Below are positions 39,660-51,271 of a DNA stretch of 64,000 nt, piece after piece. The notes under the pieces are model-generated. The model did no database searches. It worked only from the letters and a program-made list of their open reading frames with translations, and was not told the DNA's origin. Location of the stretch: the NCBI GenBank assembly GCA_937868185.1, contig CALMMG010000051.1:1-64000 (forward strand), in the 5' to 3' direction. This stretch comes from an uncultured Pseudomonadota bacterium (GTDB lineage: Bacteria; Desulfobacterota; Desulfobulbia; Desulfobulbales; Desulfurivibrionaceae). Made by a program: the position numbers and the translations under genes. How positions within the stretch are numbered: position 1 is the first letter of the stretch; each line of letters starts with the position of its first letter.

Positions 39660-39968
39660 ATGCCTATTTATGAATACCAGTGTGAGGCCTGCCAAGATGT
39701 AATTGAGGCACAACAGAGCCTGTCCGACAAACCGCTGACCACCTGCCCCGCCTGCACGGGCAACCTCAAAAAACTTATCTCGCGGAGCTCCTTTCAGTTG
39801 AAAGGCGGGGGGTGGTACTCCGATGGCTACAGTAGCAGCCCCGGCAAGACAAGTCCCTGCCAAGCAGCAAGCTCCGGCACATCCACGGCCTGTCCGGCAA
39901 CAAGCTCCGACGCAACCCCAACCTGTCCGGCCAAAGAAAACTCCGCTTGCAAGTGTAAGTGCGACTGA
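39660..39968 (+). CDS. FmdB-type zinc ribbon protein with Cys/Ser-rich tail
   Basis: MPIYEYQCEACQDVIEAQQSLSDKPLTTCPACTGNLKKLISRSSFQLKGGGWYSDGY. Confidence 0.92.
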   Translation: MPIYEYQCEACQDVIEAQQSLSDKPLTTCPACTGNLKKLISRSSFQLKGGGWYSDGYSSSPGKTSPCQAASSGTSTACPATSSDATPTCPAKENSACKCKCD

Positions 39969-39974
39969 GCAGAA

Positions 39975-41093
39975 TCACCCTCGGGGATGCCGGGCAATCA
40001 AGGCCATGGCATCCCCGTAGCTATAAAACCTGTACCCCTTCCCCACCGCCTCCCTATACGCCGCAAGAATCCGCCCCCGTCCCACCAGGGCACTGACCAG
40101 AAAAAGCAGGGATGACTGCGGCAGATGGAAGTTGGTGATCAGGTTGTCAACCACCCTGAATTGATACCCCGGATAGATATACAGATCGCAAAAACCGCTT
40201 CTGGCCACGACTTGACCAGAAACCTCAGCGGCAAACTCCAAAGCCCGCACCGAGGTCGTGCCCACCGCCCAAATTCTCCCACCTGCTGCCTTTGTTTCGT
40301 TGACCAGCGCCGCCGCCTCTTCGGAGACCTTGAGATATTCGGCGTGGATCGCATGCTCCCGGATATCCTCGACCCGCACCGGGGCAAAGGTGCCATAGCC
40401 GACATGCAGCGTGACCTGGGCTACCCGAACCCCTTGCGCCTGAATCCTCGCCAAAAGCTCGGGGGTGAAATGCAGCCCAGCGGTGGGCGCGGCCACTGCC
40501 CCCGGATTTTCGGCATACACCGTCTGATAACGCTGCCGGTCTTCCTCTGTCTGCCCTTCCTCTCGATGAATATAAGGAGGCAGAGGCATCTGCCCATGCA
40601 CTTCCAGAAGTCCAGCCAAATCTCCCCGATACCGCAAGACAACCCGCACCTTACCGTCGGGGAGCAATTCCCGCACCGTACCAACCAGATTTTCCGAAAA
40701 AAACAACTTTCCTTCCGGCTGCGGCCGCTTGGCGCTTTTTACCAATCCAACCACCTCGGCCTGATGCCAACCTTCCGAATCCCCATCGCCAGCGCCTGCT
40801 TCCGTAACGGGATACTCTAAGATCAACAGCTCCACCTTGCCGCCGGTTTCCTTTCTGCCAAGCAACCGGGCAGGGAAAACACGGGTATTGTTGACCACCA
40901 GAAGATCCCCTGGCGCAAAATAATCGCAGATATCGGAAAATTGCCGATCCCTGCTCTCTTCGGCTAGGCAATCCACCACCAGTAATCGCGAAGAATCCCG
41001 CCGAGCCAAGGGGTGCTGAGCAATGTTCTCCTCGGGCAGCACGAAATTATAAGAGGCAAGAAAAAAATCAGCGTTACTGGGCATGGAATCCAT
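39975..41093 (-). CDS. queA: tRNA preQ1(34) S-adenosylmethionine ribosyltransferase-isomerase
   Basis: FDLPEENIAQHPLARRDSSRLLV-like N-term; AAPTAGLHFTPELL; TTSVRALE; NFHLPQSSLLFLVSALVG. Confidence 0.96.
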   Translation of the reverse strand: MDSMPSNADFFLASYNFVLPEENIAQHPLARRDSSRLLVVDCLAEESRDRQFSDICDYFAPGDLLVVNNTRVFPARLLGRKETGGKVELLILEYPVTEAGAGDGDSEGWHQAEVVGLVKSAKRPQPEGKLFFSENLVGTVRELLPDGKVRVVLRYRGDLAGLLEVHGQMPLPPYIHREEGQTEEDRQRYQTVYAENPGAVAAPTAGLHFTPELLARIQAQGVRVAQVTLHVGYGTFAPVRVEDIREHAIHAEYLKVSEEAAALVNETKAAGGRIWAVGTTSVRALEFAAEVSGQVVARSGFCDLYIYPGYQFRVVDNLITNFHLPQSSLLFLVSALVGRGRILAAYREAVGKGYRFYSYGDAMALIARHPRG

Positions 41094-41147
41094 TGCGTTT
41101 ATTTGGGATGGGGGAAGTAAGGAGGAAACGGGAACAAACTGATCCCG

Positions 41148-41348
41148 TCAAGGAAAAAGAGCGGTTCGCTGGGTGAGATAGCAGAGCAGAAGACCAAGAG
41201 CTAGAGCAAACAACCCCGTGCCCCGCAAAGCTCCGGCGGGCATCTGACTGATTCGCGCCAGCCACCGCTGCATACCCTCGGGAAAAAGGACATAAGGAAT
41301 CGCTTCCAGAACAAAGATCAGACCAAGGACGGTGACAAAGAGTTTCAT
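41148..41348 (-). CDS. DUF2065 family small membrane protein
   Basis: 66 aa: VLGLIFVLEAIPYVLFPEGMQRWLARISQMPAGALRGTGLFALALGLLLCY. Confidence 0.8.
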   Translation of the reverse strand: MKLFVTVLGLIFVLEAIPYVLFPEGMQRWLARISQMPAGALRGTGLFALALGLLLCYLTQRTALFP

Positions 41349-41460
41349 GGCCGCACCCTACCAGCTGCCCGGCATTTTTTCAAGACCAACACGCACGATG
41401 ATCGGCGGCCAGCCAAAAGATGGATGCAGGAAGAAAAGCAAAAGTGTATACTCTCGCACC

Positions 41461-42546
41461 ATGATAATCCGTAGAAAAACACGCCAAATCAAGGTGGGCA
41501 ACGTAGCAGTGGGCGGCGACGCCCCCATTGCCGTGCAATCCATGACCAACACCGACACCCGGGATGTGGACGCCACCGTAGCACAGATCGGGCGTCTCAC
41601 CGAGGCGGGCTGCGAGATCATCCGGGTGGCAGTCCTGGACCTGGAGGCGGCGGCGGCCATCGCCCAGATTCGGGAACAGATCTCCATCCCGCTCATCGCC
41701 GACATCCATTTTGATGCGCGGCTGGCCGTGGCCAGCATGGAGCACGGCGCCCAGGGTATCCGGATCAATCCCGGCAATCTGGGCGGCCCGGACAAGCTGG
41801 CCCGGGTTGTCGCGGCGGCAAAGCAGCATCGGGTGTCCATCCGGGTGGGGGTCAACTCCGGCTCGGTGGAGAAGGATATCTTGCAAAAATACGGGCACCC
41901 CACCCCGGACGCCCTGGTGGAGAGCGCTTTGCGCAACGTGCGCCTGCTGGAGGCCCTTGATTTTCACCAGATCAAGATATCCCTCAAGTCCTCTGACGCC
42001 ATGACCACGGTAGCATCCTACCGCCGCCTCTCCAGCCAGTGCGACTACCCCCTGCATCTCGGGGTCACCGAAGCGGGCGGCCTCATTGCCGGCACGGTTA
42101 AATCCAGCGTAGCTCTTGGCATCTTGCTCAACGAGGGCATCGGCGACACCTTCCGCATTTCCCTGACCCGCGATCCGGTGGAGGAAATTCGGGTCGGCTT
42201 TGAGCTGCTCCGCAGCCTGCACATTCGCGAGCGTGGGCCTGAGCTGATCTCCTGCCCCACCTGCGGCCGCTGCCAGGTAAACCTGTTCTCCTTGGCAGAA
42301 CAGGTAGAGCGCCATATCCAAAACATCGACACCCCCTTGAAGATCGCGGTCATGGGCTGCGTAGTCAATGGGCCGGGCGAGGCGAAAGAAGCCGATATCG
42401 GGGTCGCAGGCGGCCACGGGGTCGGTATTATTTTCAAGAAAGGCCAGCTCTATAAAAAGGTGGCCGAGGACAAACTCCTGGCCGTTTTCCTGGCCGAGAT
42501 CGACACCATGATCGAAGAGGCGCGCCAAACCGCGCATAAACCATAA
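41461..42546 (+). CDS. ispG: 4-hydroxy-3-methylbut-2-enyl-diphosphate synthase
   Basis: RKTRQIKVGNVAVGGDAPIAVQSMTNTDT; SCPTCGRCQVNL; VMGCVVNGPGEAKEADIGVAGG; start set at ATG 41461. Confidence 0.97.
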   Translation: MIIRRKTRQIKVGNVAVGGDAPIAVQSMTNTDTRDVDATVAQIGRLTEAGCEIIRVAVLDLEAAAAIAQIREQISIPLIADIHFDARLAVASMEHGAQGIRINPGNLGGPDKLARVVAAAKQHRVSIRVGVNSGSVEKDILQKYGHPTPDALVESALRNVRLLEALDFHQIKISLKSSDAMTTVASYRRLSSQCDYPLHLGVTEAGGLIAGTVKSSVALGILLNEGIGDTFRISLTRDPVEEIRVGFELLRSLHIRERGPELISCPTCGRCQVNLFSLAEQVERHIQNIDTPLKIAVMGCVVNGPGEAKEADIGVAGGHGVGIIFKKGQLYKKVAEDKLLAVFLAEIDTMIEEARQTAHKP

Positions 42547-42564
42547 CTGCTGACCAGGTGCCCC

Positions 42565-44289
<1,725 letters not shown>

Positions 44290-44326
44290 CCGGGCATAAC
44301 CAAAAAACAATTCCGCTGCCAACCGC

Positions 44327-46483
44327 ATGGTTACAATAGAAGAAATACTCGCCCGGGCCAGGGGCTACATGCCCGAGGAAGATCTTGGCCTTCTCAGCAA
44401 GGCCCATGCCTTTGCCAAAGACTTTTATTCTGGCAAGCATCGTCTTTCCGGCCAACCCTATCTGTACCACGCCCTCATGGTCACCGATATCCTGGCGACC
44501 ATGCGCCTTGATGTCCCCACCCTCTGTGCCGGTCTCCTGCACGGTGTTCTCAAGAAAGCCGAAAACCTTAAGGATACGGAAAAAATCCTCCGAGAAACCT
44601 TTGGCGATGATGTCACCACCATCGTCAAGGGCGCCACCAAAATCACCGATGTCCAGTTCAACAGTCACCTCGCTTACCAGGCAGAAAATATCCGGAAGAT
44701 GCTCCTGGCGATGTCTTCCGACATCCGGGTTTTACTGGTCAAACTGGCCGACCGGCTGCACGACATGCAATCCCTGCAGCATGTAGCACGCGAAAAACAA
44801 ATGGAATTTTCCCAGGAAACCATGGAGCTCTATGCCCCCCTGGCTAGCCGTCTGGGAATCGACTGGCTCAAACGGGAGTTGGAAGACCTTTCCTTCTCGT
44901 ATCTCCACCCTGAGGAATACGAGGATCTCGCCACCAAGGTCCACACCTCTCTGGCCGATAGGGAAACCTATGTCGACGAGGTCAAAGCGCTGCTCAACCA
45001 AAAACTGAGCGAGCATGGCCTTAAACAGTTCCGGGTGCTTGGCCGCCCCAAACACCTTTACAGCATCTACAAAAAACTTGTGGCCCAGAATATCCCCTTT
45101 GAGAGGGTATACGACAAGGTTGCCTTCAGGATTATCGTCCCTTCGGTCAAGGAATGCTACGAAGCGCTGGGAATCATCCATTCGCTGTGGCCACCGGTGG
45201 ACGGGCGCTTCAAAGATTTCATCAGCACCCCGAAAGGCAATATGTACCAGTCGCTGCACACCTCGGTGGTTGGTCTGCGCGGGGAGTTCATGGAAGTCCA
45301 GATCCGCACCGAGGAGATGGATCAGGTTGCCAAGGAAGGTATTGCCGCGCACTGGGCCTACAAGGAAGGCAAGGCGATCACCACAAAGGACGCCAAACTC
45401 TTCAAATGGCTCAAGCAGCTGGTGTACACTCTCCAGGAGCTTGAAGATCCCAGAGAATTTCTTGATGCGGTCAAAGGTGAACTCTACGAGGAAGAAATCT
45501 TTGTCCTGACCCCCACCGGCGAGGTAAAGGAATTTCCCAAGGGCAGCACCCCCATTGACTTTGCTTACAGCATCCATACCGAAGTGGGCAATCACTGTAC
45601 CGGCGCAAAGATTAACGGCCTCATTGCCCAGCTCAAAACCCAGCTCAAAAACGGCGATCTGGTCGAAATCCACACCTCGCCCAAACAAAGGCCGAACCGC
45701 TCCTGGCTCGGCCTTGTCAAAACCGCCCGGGCCAAAAGCCGGATTCGTCAGTGGCTCAACCAGGAAGAGAGAGAAAGGACCCTGCAAGTCGGTCGAGAAA
45801 TCTGCGAGCGTGAGCTGAAACGGAACAACCTCAGTCTCAAAAAACTGATCAAGACCGGTCATCTCAAGGAACTTCTCAAGACCATAGCCTGCAACTCCCT
45901 TGACGATCTCATGCGCCGTATCGGTTCGGGCAAAATGATGGTGCAAGCCCTCATTAAGGAGTTGCAGCCCCAGGAAATCCGAGACACCCTGCCGGAGGAT
46001 ATTGCTCAGGAGTCGATATCGCACAAGGGAGGGAAAAAGCGGGACAGGGACAATGTTATCCTGGTGAGCGGCGCGGACAATGTCCTCACCAAAATCAGCC
46101 ACTGCTGCATGCCGGTGCCAGGAGACGAAATAGTTGGCTTCATCACCTCAGGCCGAGGCATTTCCGTACATAAGGCCTCCTGCCCCAACCTCACGACCGC
46201 GGACCAGCAACGTCTTATCGCCGTCAGTTGGGCTGAGGACATCAAGTCCACCCACCGGGCTCAGATCCAGGTTATTGCCCGCGACCAAAAAGGATTACTG
46301 GCCTCGCTCAGCAATGCGATCAGCCACGACGACGCCAACATCCTTACCCTTGAAGCCACAACCTCAAGCGGCGGGATCGCCAAGATCTCCATAGTTGTTG
46401 AAATAAACAGCAGAGAACATCTCTTGCGCCTACTGCAGCATGTGCAACAGCTTGATGGCGTCCTGGAGGCCAGAAGAACCTGA
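44327..46483 (+). CDS. RelA/SpoT family (p)ppGpp synthetase; hydrolase HD motif altered to HG
   Basis: LPAYQAENIRKMLLAMSSDIRVLLVKLADRLHDMQ-type region; RFKDFISTPKGNMYQSLHTSV; TGS and ACT domains; LLHGVL in place of LLHDV. Confidence 0.93.
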   Translation: MVTIEEILARARGYMPEEDLGLLSKAHAFAKDFYSGKHRLSGQPYLYHALMVTDILATMRLDVPTLCAGLLHGVLKKAENLKDTEKILRETFGDDVTTIVKGATKITDVQFNSHLAYQAENIRKMLLAMSSDIRVLLVKLADRLHDMQSLQHVAREKQMEFSQETMELYAPLASRLGIDWLKRELEDLSFSYLHPEEYEDLATKVHTSLADRETYVDEVKALLNQKLSEHGLKQFRVLGRPKHLYSIYKKLVAQNIPFERVYDKVAFRIIVPSVKECYEALGIIHSLWPPVDGRFKDFISTPKGNMYQSLHTSVVGLRGEFMEVQIRTEEMDQVAKEGIAAHWAYKEGKAITTKDAKLFKWLKQLVYTLQELEDPREFLDAVKGELYEEEIFVLTPTGEVKEFPKGSTPIDFAYSIHTEVGNHCTGAKINGLIAQLKTQLKNGDLVEIHTSPKQRPNRSWLGLVKTARAKSRIRQWLNQEERERTLQVGREICERELKRNNLSLKKLIKTGHLKELLKTIACNSLDDLMRRIGSGKMMVQALIKELQPQEIRDTLPEDIAQESISHKGGKKRDRDNVILVSGADNVLTKISHCCMPVPGDEIVGFITSGRGISVHKASCPNLTTADQQRLIAVSWAEDIKSTHRAQIQVIARDQKGLLASLSNAISHDDANILTLEATTSSGGIAKISIVVEINSREHLLRLLQHVQQLDGVLEARRT

Positions 46484-46613
46484 GCCAGGCAGGGAGGAGT
46501 CCGGAAGGAGATCGCCCGGATGCCGAGACTGCTGCCCCCTGGTGGCGTTTCAAAAAAAAAGCCCCAACTTCTTGCGCAGAAGCAGGGGCTATCAAAATCG
46601 ACTGCTCTAATGA

Positions 46614-46808
46614 TCAGGCAGGTTTCAGCACGGAGCCGGAACGGATACAACGGGTGCAAACACGAATATGCATACCATTACCACCGGAGGTAGCCATTCT
46701 AACACGCTGCAAATTCGGCAGCCAACGCCTTCTGTTCTTATTGTTGGCATGACTTACATTGTTACCGGTGGTCGGGCCTTTTCCACAAATCGCACATTTT
46801 TTAGACAT
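46614..46808 (-). CDS. rpmB: 50S ribosomal protein L28
   Basis: [37 protein letters not shown]. Confidence 0.97.
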   Translation of the reverse strand: MSKKCAICGKGPTTGNNVSHANNKNRRRWLPNLQRVRMATSGGNGMHIRVCTRCIRSGSVLKPA

Positions 46809-47262
46809 AAGAAAACTCCTTTAACAAACCGCGCCAGCGGGTATCTTGAAATCATTATCCCGAGACAGCCTAATTTTTTCCGGCTTAGTCCCTTTTCAAA
46901 GAGGAAAATGTATACACCGTCTCCCCTCACTTGACAAGTATTTTGTTCTCTTTTTTTATCCACCACGGGAAAAACGCAATTCGGAGAAAAAGGCCGGAAC
47001 AAACCCGAGAGAGTGGTGTCTTGTTATAACAGGGCAAAAGCCAATTTTCCCTGTTCCATCACCATCTGCGGCCTACAACCACGGCCCGCGTGCAGGCTAA
47101 AACACTCACCTTCTGGGGAGTTTTTTTATTGACAGCCCAAGGCAAACACGGGTAGAGATTACAGACAATTACCCAACGCGATTACATTGCAACTAATAGA
47201 CAGAATATTTTGTCTCTTTCTCATCCATTCAACTTAAAAATCACCTCGCACACAAGGCGCAT

Positions 47263-48621
47263 ATGAAAAAAACAGACAACATGGTGTGGCGCTTTTTCGC
47301 ATCCGTCAGGCTTGCCCTTTTTTCCCTGCTGATCCTGGCCACTACCTCTATTATCGGCACGCTTATTCCACAAAAGAATCCGCCTGAATTTTACATCGAG
47401 GCCTTTGGCCAGCGCACCGCCCAGTTTTTCCAGATGCTCGATGTGCCGAACATGTATAATTCCTGGTGGTTTATCAGCCTGCTCCTTTTGTTTAGCATCA
47501 ACCTCATCGTCTGCACCATCGACCGTCTGCCCAACGTCTGGCAGATGGTGGTGATGAACAACCTCGATACCGACCCTGAACGACTGGAAAAGATGCCGCA
47601 GCGCCAAGTGTTCCATGCCTCTGGGGATGCCGTTGCCCTTGCGGAAATCGCTACCACCCTGCTTGCAAAAAACGGCTGGAAACCACAGCGCGAAGACAAA
47701 CCGACCGGCGCGCTCCTCTTTTCCCAAAAACAGGCTTGGAGCCGCCTGGGTGTATATGCGGTCCACCTGAGCATCCTCGTAATTTTCACAGGAGCCATCA
47801 TTGGATCCTTGCTCGGGTTCAAGGCCGGCGTCATGATCCCTGAAGGAAGCGGCACCGACACCGTCTACGAAACCGGCACCGAAAAGCCGATCTCTCTTGG
47901 CTTTACCGTACAATGCGACGATTTCAACGTTTCATTTTACGCAGACGGAACAACACCGAAAGAATTCCGCTCCAAACTCAAAATTATTGACAGCACGGCC
48001 AAGGTGCCGCCTCCAGCTAAGGATATCATTGTCAACGATCCTCTCGACTACAAGGGGATCACCTTCTACCAGTCCAGCTACGAACCCATGCAGGGCTTCA
48101 ACGTGGTCATCACCAACAAAGCCACCAAAGCCAGCCAGTCCTTCCAAATCCCCTTTGGCCAAAAAATTAGCTGGACTGAAGGCGGCATCGACTTCGGGGT
48201 AATCAACCAGGAAGTTCGCAGTCGGATGGGAGATATCAACAAGTTGAAGGTATGGTTTTCCGATGGACAGGGCGACCCCAACATCTTCTGGATGGACAAC
48301 AACGCAACCCAGACCATTTCAAGTCCGACAGCGACATATGACTTCCAGGCAAGCCAGGTGTACGCCACCGGCCTTCAGGTAGCAAAAGATCCTGGCGTCT
48401 GGACCGTCTATGCCGGGTGCGCCCTCATGCTGATAGGCCTCTACGTTGCCTTCTTTCTTTCGCACCGGAGAGTTTGGGTATATATTGTCCGAGAAGAGAT
48501 TCCGGACCGTTGCCGGATATTGGTTTGCGGCGCCAGCAGTAAAAACAAAATTGCCTTTGAAAAAGAATTTAACGCCCTTGTCGAGTGTTTCACACACGAC
48601 TCCACGTTTCAAAACGCTTAA
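47263..48621 (+). CDS. resB: Cytochrome c biogenesis protein ResB
   Basis: VWRFFASVRLALFSLLILATTSIIGTLIPQ; DPLDYKGITFYQSSYEP. Confidence 0.93.
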   Translation: MKKTDNMVWRFFASVRLALFSLLILATTSIIGTLIPQKNPPEFYIEAFGQRTAQFFQMLDVPNMYNSWWFISLLLLFSINLIVCTIDRLPNVWQMVVMNNLDTDPERLEKMPQRQVFHASGDAVALAEIATTLLAKNGWKPQREDKPTGALLFSQKQAWSRLGVYAVHLSILVIFTGAIIGSLLGFKAGVMIPEGSGTDTVYETGTEKPISLGFTVQCDDFNVSFYADGTTPKEFRSKLKIIDSTAKVPPPAKDIIVNDPLDYKGITFYQSSYEPMQGFNVVITNKATKASQSFQIPFGQKISWTEGGIDFGVINQEVRSRMGDINKLKVWFSDGQGDPNIFWMDNNATQTISSPTATYDFQASQVYATGLQVAKDPGVWTVYAGCALMLIGLYVAFFLSHRRVWVYIVREEIPDRCRILVCGASSKNKIAFEKEFNALVECFTHDSTFQNA

Positions 48622-48630
48622 GGACCTGCC

Positions 48631-49476
48631 ATGAACAGTTCGCAACTATTGGGCATAACAACGCTTGCCTATCTTCTTTCCGCCATTCTTTACATTGCAA
48701 TCTTTGTCTTTCGGGCAAAAAAACTCGGCCTTTTTGCCACAGTGATCACGGCCTGCGCCTTTTTGATCAACACCGCAGGCATTGGCTTACGCTGGTATGA
48801 ATCGTATCAAGTGGGCATCGGCTACGCGCCGCTTTCCAACATGTACGAGTCCCTAGTATTCTTCGCTTGGGCCATTGCCATTTTCTACTTAGGCCTTGAG
48901 TGGAAGTACAAGAACAGAGTTCTCGGCGCATTTTCCATGCCCTTTGCCTGCCTGAGCATGGCCTACGCTTCATTGTCCCCTCAGTTCGGCAAAGAAATCA
49001 AGCCCTTGATCCCGGCTCTGCAAAGCAACTGGCTTATCGCCCACGTTATCACCTGCTTTGTTGGCTATGCCGCCTTTGCGGTGGCAAGCGGCATGGGCAT
49101 CATGTACCTGCTCAAGGACCGGAAAACGAACGAGACTCCCGGCTCCCTCCTTGCCTCTCTACCCGACCTCAGGGTCATTGACGATATCATCCACAAAACC
49201 TTGGTTTTCGGTTTTCTCTGGCTCACCGCCGGGATCATCACCGGTGCCGTCTGGGCCAACGCCGCTTGGGGCACCTACTGGAGCTGGGATCCGAAAGAAA
49301 CCTGGTCGCTGATCACCTGGTTTATCTATGCGGCAACCCTCCATGCCAGATTCACCAGAGGATGGGGAGGGCGACGCATCGCCTGGCTGGCTGTACTCGG
49401 CTTCCTTTCGGTGATCTTCACCTACTATGGCGTCAACTTCCTGCTTTCCGGCCTGCACAGTTACGGCGGCAGTTGA
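48631..49476 (+). CDS. ccsB: Cytochrome c biogenesis protein CcsB/CcsA (ResC)
   Basis: PLSNMYESLVFFAWAI; WANAAWGTYWSWDPKETWSLITWFIYAATLHAR. Confidence 0.95.
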   Translation: MNSSQLLGITTLAYLLSAILYIAIFVFRAKKLGLFATVITACAFLINTAGIGLRWYESYQVGIGYAPLSNMYESLVFFAWAIAIFYLGLEWKYKNRVLGAFSMPFACLSMAYASLSPQFGKEIKPLIPALQSNWLIAHVITCFVGYAAFAVASGMGIMYLLKDRKTNETPGSLLASLPDLRVIDDIIHKTLVFGFLWLTAGIITGAVWANAAWGTYWSWDPKETWSLITWFIYAATLHARFTRGWGGRRIAWLAVLGFLSVIFTYYGVNFLLSGLHSYGGS

Positions 49477-49531
49477 ACTAATCCGCTAGCCACTTGGAAC
49501 AAACCGGCTGAATCTAAAATATTCTTCCTGC

Positions 49532-49560
49532 TTGACAAGGCTTGGCAAGTGGGTTTATAA
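49532..49560 (+). promoter_or_regulatory. Sigma70-type promoter for the c7 cytochrome
   Basis: TTGACA-N17-TTATAA. Confidence 0.5.
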
Positions 49561-49632
49561 AACAACATTTGTAAGTGAATGGGGATTCATAAACCCATTT
49601 TTATAAACCAACTGTATTAAGGGAGAAGACCA

Positions 49633-49932
49633 ATGAAGAAATCCATTATCTGTTCCGCAGCCTTCGCGCTTGTTTTCGGCTTTGCCGTTGCAGGCTCCGC
49701 TCTTGCCGCAGACAAGGGCCCGGCCGAGATCACCCTGAAGACCGATGCAGCCAAGAAACCCGCTGTATTCCCCCATGCCAAGCATCAGGCTAAGCAGGAT
49801 TGCGATTCTTGCCACAAGAACGCAAACTTCCCGGCTGACAAGAAATGGGACATGAAGAAAGGCCATGGCCTGTGCCAGGATTGCCACAAAGCCAAAGGCG
49901 GCCCGACCAAGTGCCCAGATTGCCACAAATAA
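49633..49932 (+). CDS. Periplasmic triheme cytochrome c7/c3-family
   Basis: Signal peptide; VFPHAKHQ, CDSCH, CQDCH, CPDCH. Confidence 0.92.
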   Translation: MKKSIICSAAFALVFGFAVAGSALAADKGPAEITLKTDAAKKPAVFPHAKHQAKQDCDSCHKNANFPADKKWDMKKGHGLCQDCHKAKGGPTKCPDCHK

Positions 49933-49949
49933 TTCTCGCTTCATAAAAC

Positions 49950-50001
49950 AAAAAAGCTGCTCACTTGAGTCTCGTTTGAGTCTCGCTTGAGCAGCTTTTT
50001 T
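49950..50001 (+). terminator. Intrinsic terminator
   Basis: AAAAAGCTGCTCA ... TGAGCAGCTTTTTTT. Confidence 0.75.
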
Positions 50002-50058
50002 TATGTCGATTGTTACAAATAACATTGGCCTTGACTGACTATAGCCACCCCACCGACT

Positions 50059-50343
50059 ATGAAATACTTTGCCCTAGTACTCGCATGCCTGCTGATTTTC
50101 ATGGACACGCCTGCCCAAGCTTCGCCACCGGCCGAAATGACCCTAAAGACCAACACCGCCAAGAAACCCGCCGTATTTCCCCATGCCAAGCATCAGGCCA
50201 AAAATGAATGTGATGCCTGCCACAAGGACGCAAACTTTCCAACAGACAAGAACTGGGACATAAAGAAAGGCCACGCCCTCTGCCTGGGTTGTCACAAAGC
50301 CAAGAATCAGGGGGCAGTTAAATGTGACGGCTGTCACAAATAA
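50059..50343 (+). CDS. Paralogous triheme cytochrome c7/c3-family (tandem duplicate)
   Basis: Signal peptide; VFPHAKHQAKNECDACH, CLGCH, CDGCH; closely similar to 49633..49932. Confidence 0.92.
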   Translation: MKYFALVLACLLIFMDTPAQASPPAEMTLKTNTAKKPAVFPHAKHQAKNECDACHKDANFPTDKNWDIKKGHALCLGCHKAKNQGAVKCDGCHK

Positions 50344-50364
50344 GCGGACTGGCTTCATGGACAT

Positions 50365-50398
50365 AAAAAAAGGTTGCTCAAGCGAGCAACCTTTTTTT
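50365..50398 (+). terminator. Intrinsic terminator
   Basis: AAAAAAAGGTTGCTC AAGC GAGCAACCTTTTTTT. Confidence 0.88.
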
Positions 50399-50551
50399 AA
50401 ACTTTACGCTACCCCCTGCAACCAAGGGTCAATCACCAGTCTGTTTTCCCTCAACTGGTCGCTCACTCCTGATCACAGCATTTATGGCGACATCCTACCG
50501 TTTTTTTGTGCAAGGGGAAACCCCACCCCAATTAACTCGTCGAACTTCACC

Positions 50552-50788
50552 TCAAAACATCGCCTCCGGCTCAACCCCATTCCCTTGCTTTGCCAAGGAG
50601 ATCACACTACAAATGGCGGCAATGGCAGAAAACGGCCCCAAGAGAAGAAACAGGGCAAAGGTCACAACTCCCCAGAAACCCTCACTGACCTGCTGAAAAG
50701 AAACCTTGACCGGATCGCTTCCCGCAGCTTCACCCACACCCACTGTACCGATACTGATTTTATCCAAAAACTGCGTAATAGTAGTCAT
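50552..50788 (-). CDS. Small hypothetical membrane protein (78 aa)
   Basis: Hydrophobic stretch GFWGVVTFALFLLLGPFSAIAAICSVISLA; co-directional with MerR and NrfD genes. Confidence 0.6.
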   Translation of the reverse strand: MTTITQFLDKISIGTVGVGEAAGSDPVKVSFQQVSEGFWGVVTFALFLLLGPFSAIAAICSVISLAKQGNGVEPEAMF

Positions 50789-50826
50789 TGTCGTTCTCCT
50801 CGTTAAAAAATAGCCGCGTCCATTAA

Positions 50827-51180
50827 TCAGGCGGCAACATCCCCCGACCTCTGTTCCACGCTAATCTTTCTGGGAACAAGTCCACTGGACATAAAAGCGG
50901 TGCATTGCTTTCTTTTCTCAAAGGGACAATCGGCAATATTCCAGCAGGGGGTATACTGCAGCAGTTTTTTGATCGCGGCGATACTAATTCCATGCTCATG
51001 GATCATGTCACGCAGGCACTGAATCCACTTGATGTCATCCATGGTGTAGTAGCGCCACTGACCGTTTCGTAACGGCGTGATTAGATTTTCTTTTTCATAA
51101 ATCCTCAGGGTCCGCGGATGCACTTCAAGCATTTTCGCCGCGGTTCCTATGGTGAAGATTGCCTTGTTGTCAGATATCAT
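50827..51180 (-). CDS. MerR/HspR-type transcriptional regulator with C-terminal Cys motif
   Basis: FTIGTAAKMLEVHPRTLRIYEKENLI...CWNIADCPFEKRKQC. Confidence 0.88.
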   Translation of the reverse strand: MISDNKAIFTIGTAAKMLEVHPRTLRIYEKENLITPLRNGQWRYYTMDDIKWIQCLRDMIHEHGISIAAIKKLLQYTPCWNIADCPFEKRKQCTAFMSSGLVPRKISVEQRSGDVAA

Positions 51181-51271
51181 AATCTCTACTCCGGTTTGAG
51201 CTTCCTGCGGGCCAAAGAAACCACCCGCAAGAAGCTCATTGATCTTTACCTAGCCTCGCATGGGGCAGTTA

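Noticed and set aside
44732-46102. 456-aa minus-strand ORF
   Set aside because: Antisense to the RelA/SpoT family gene; shadow ORF.
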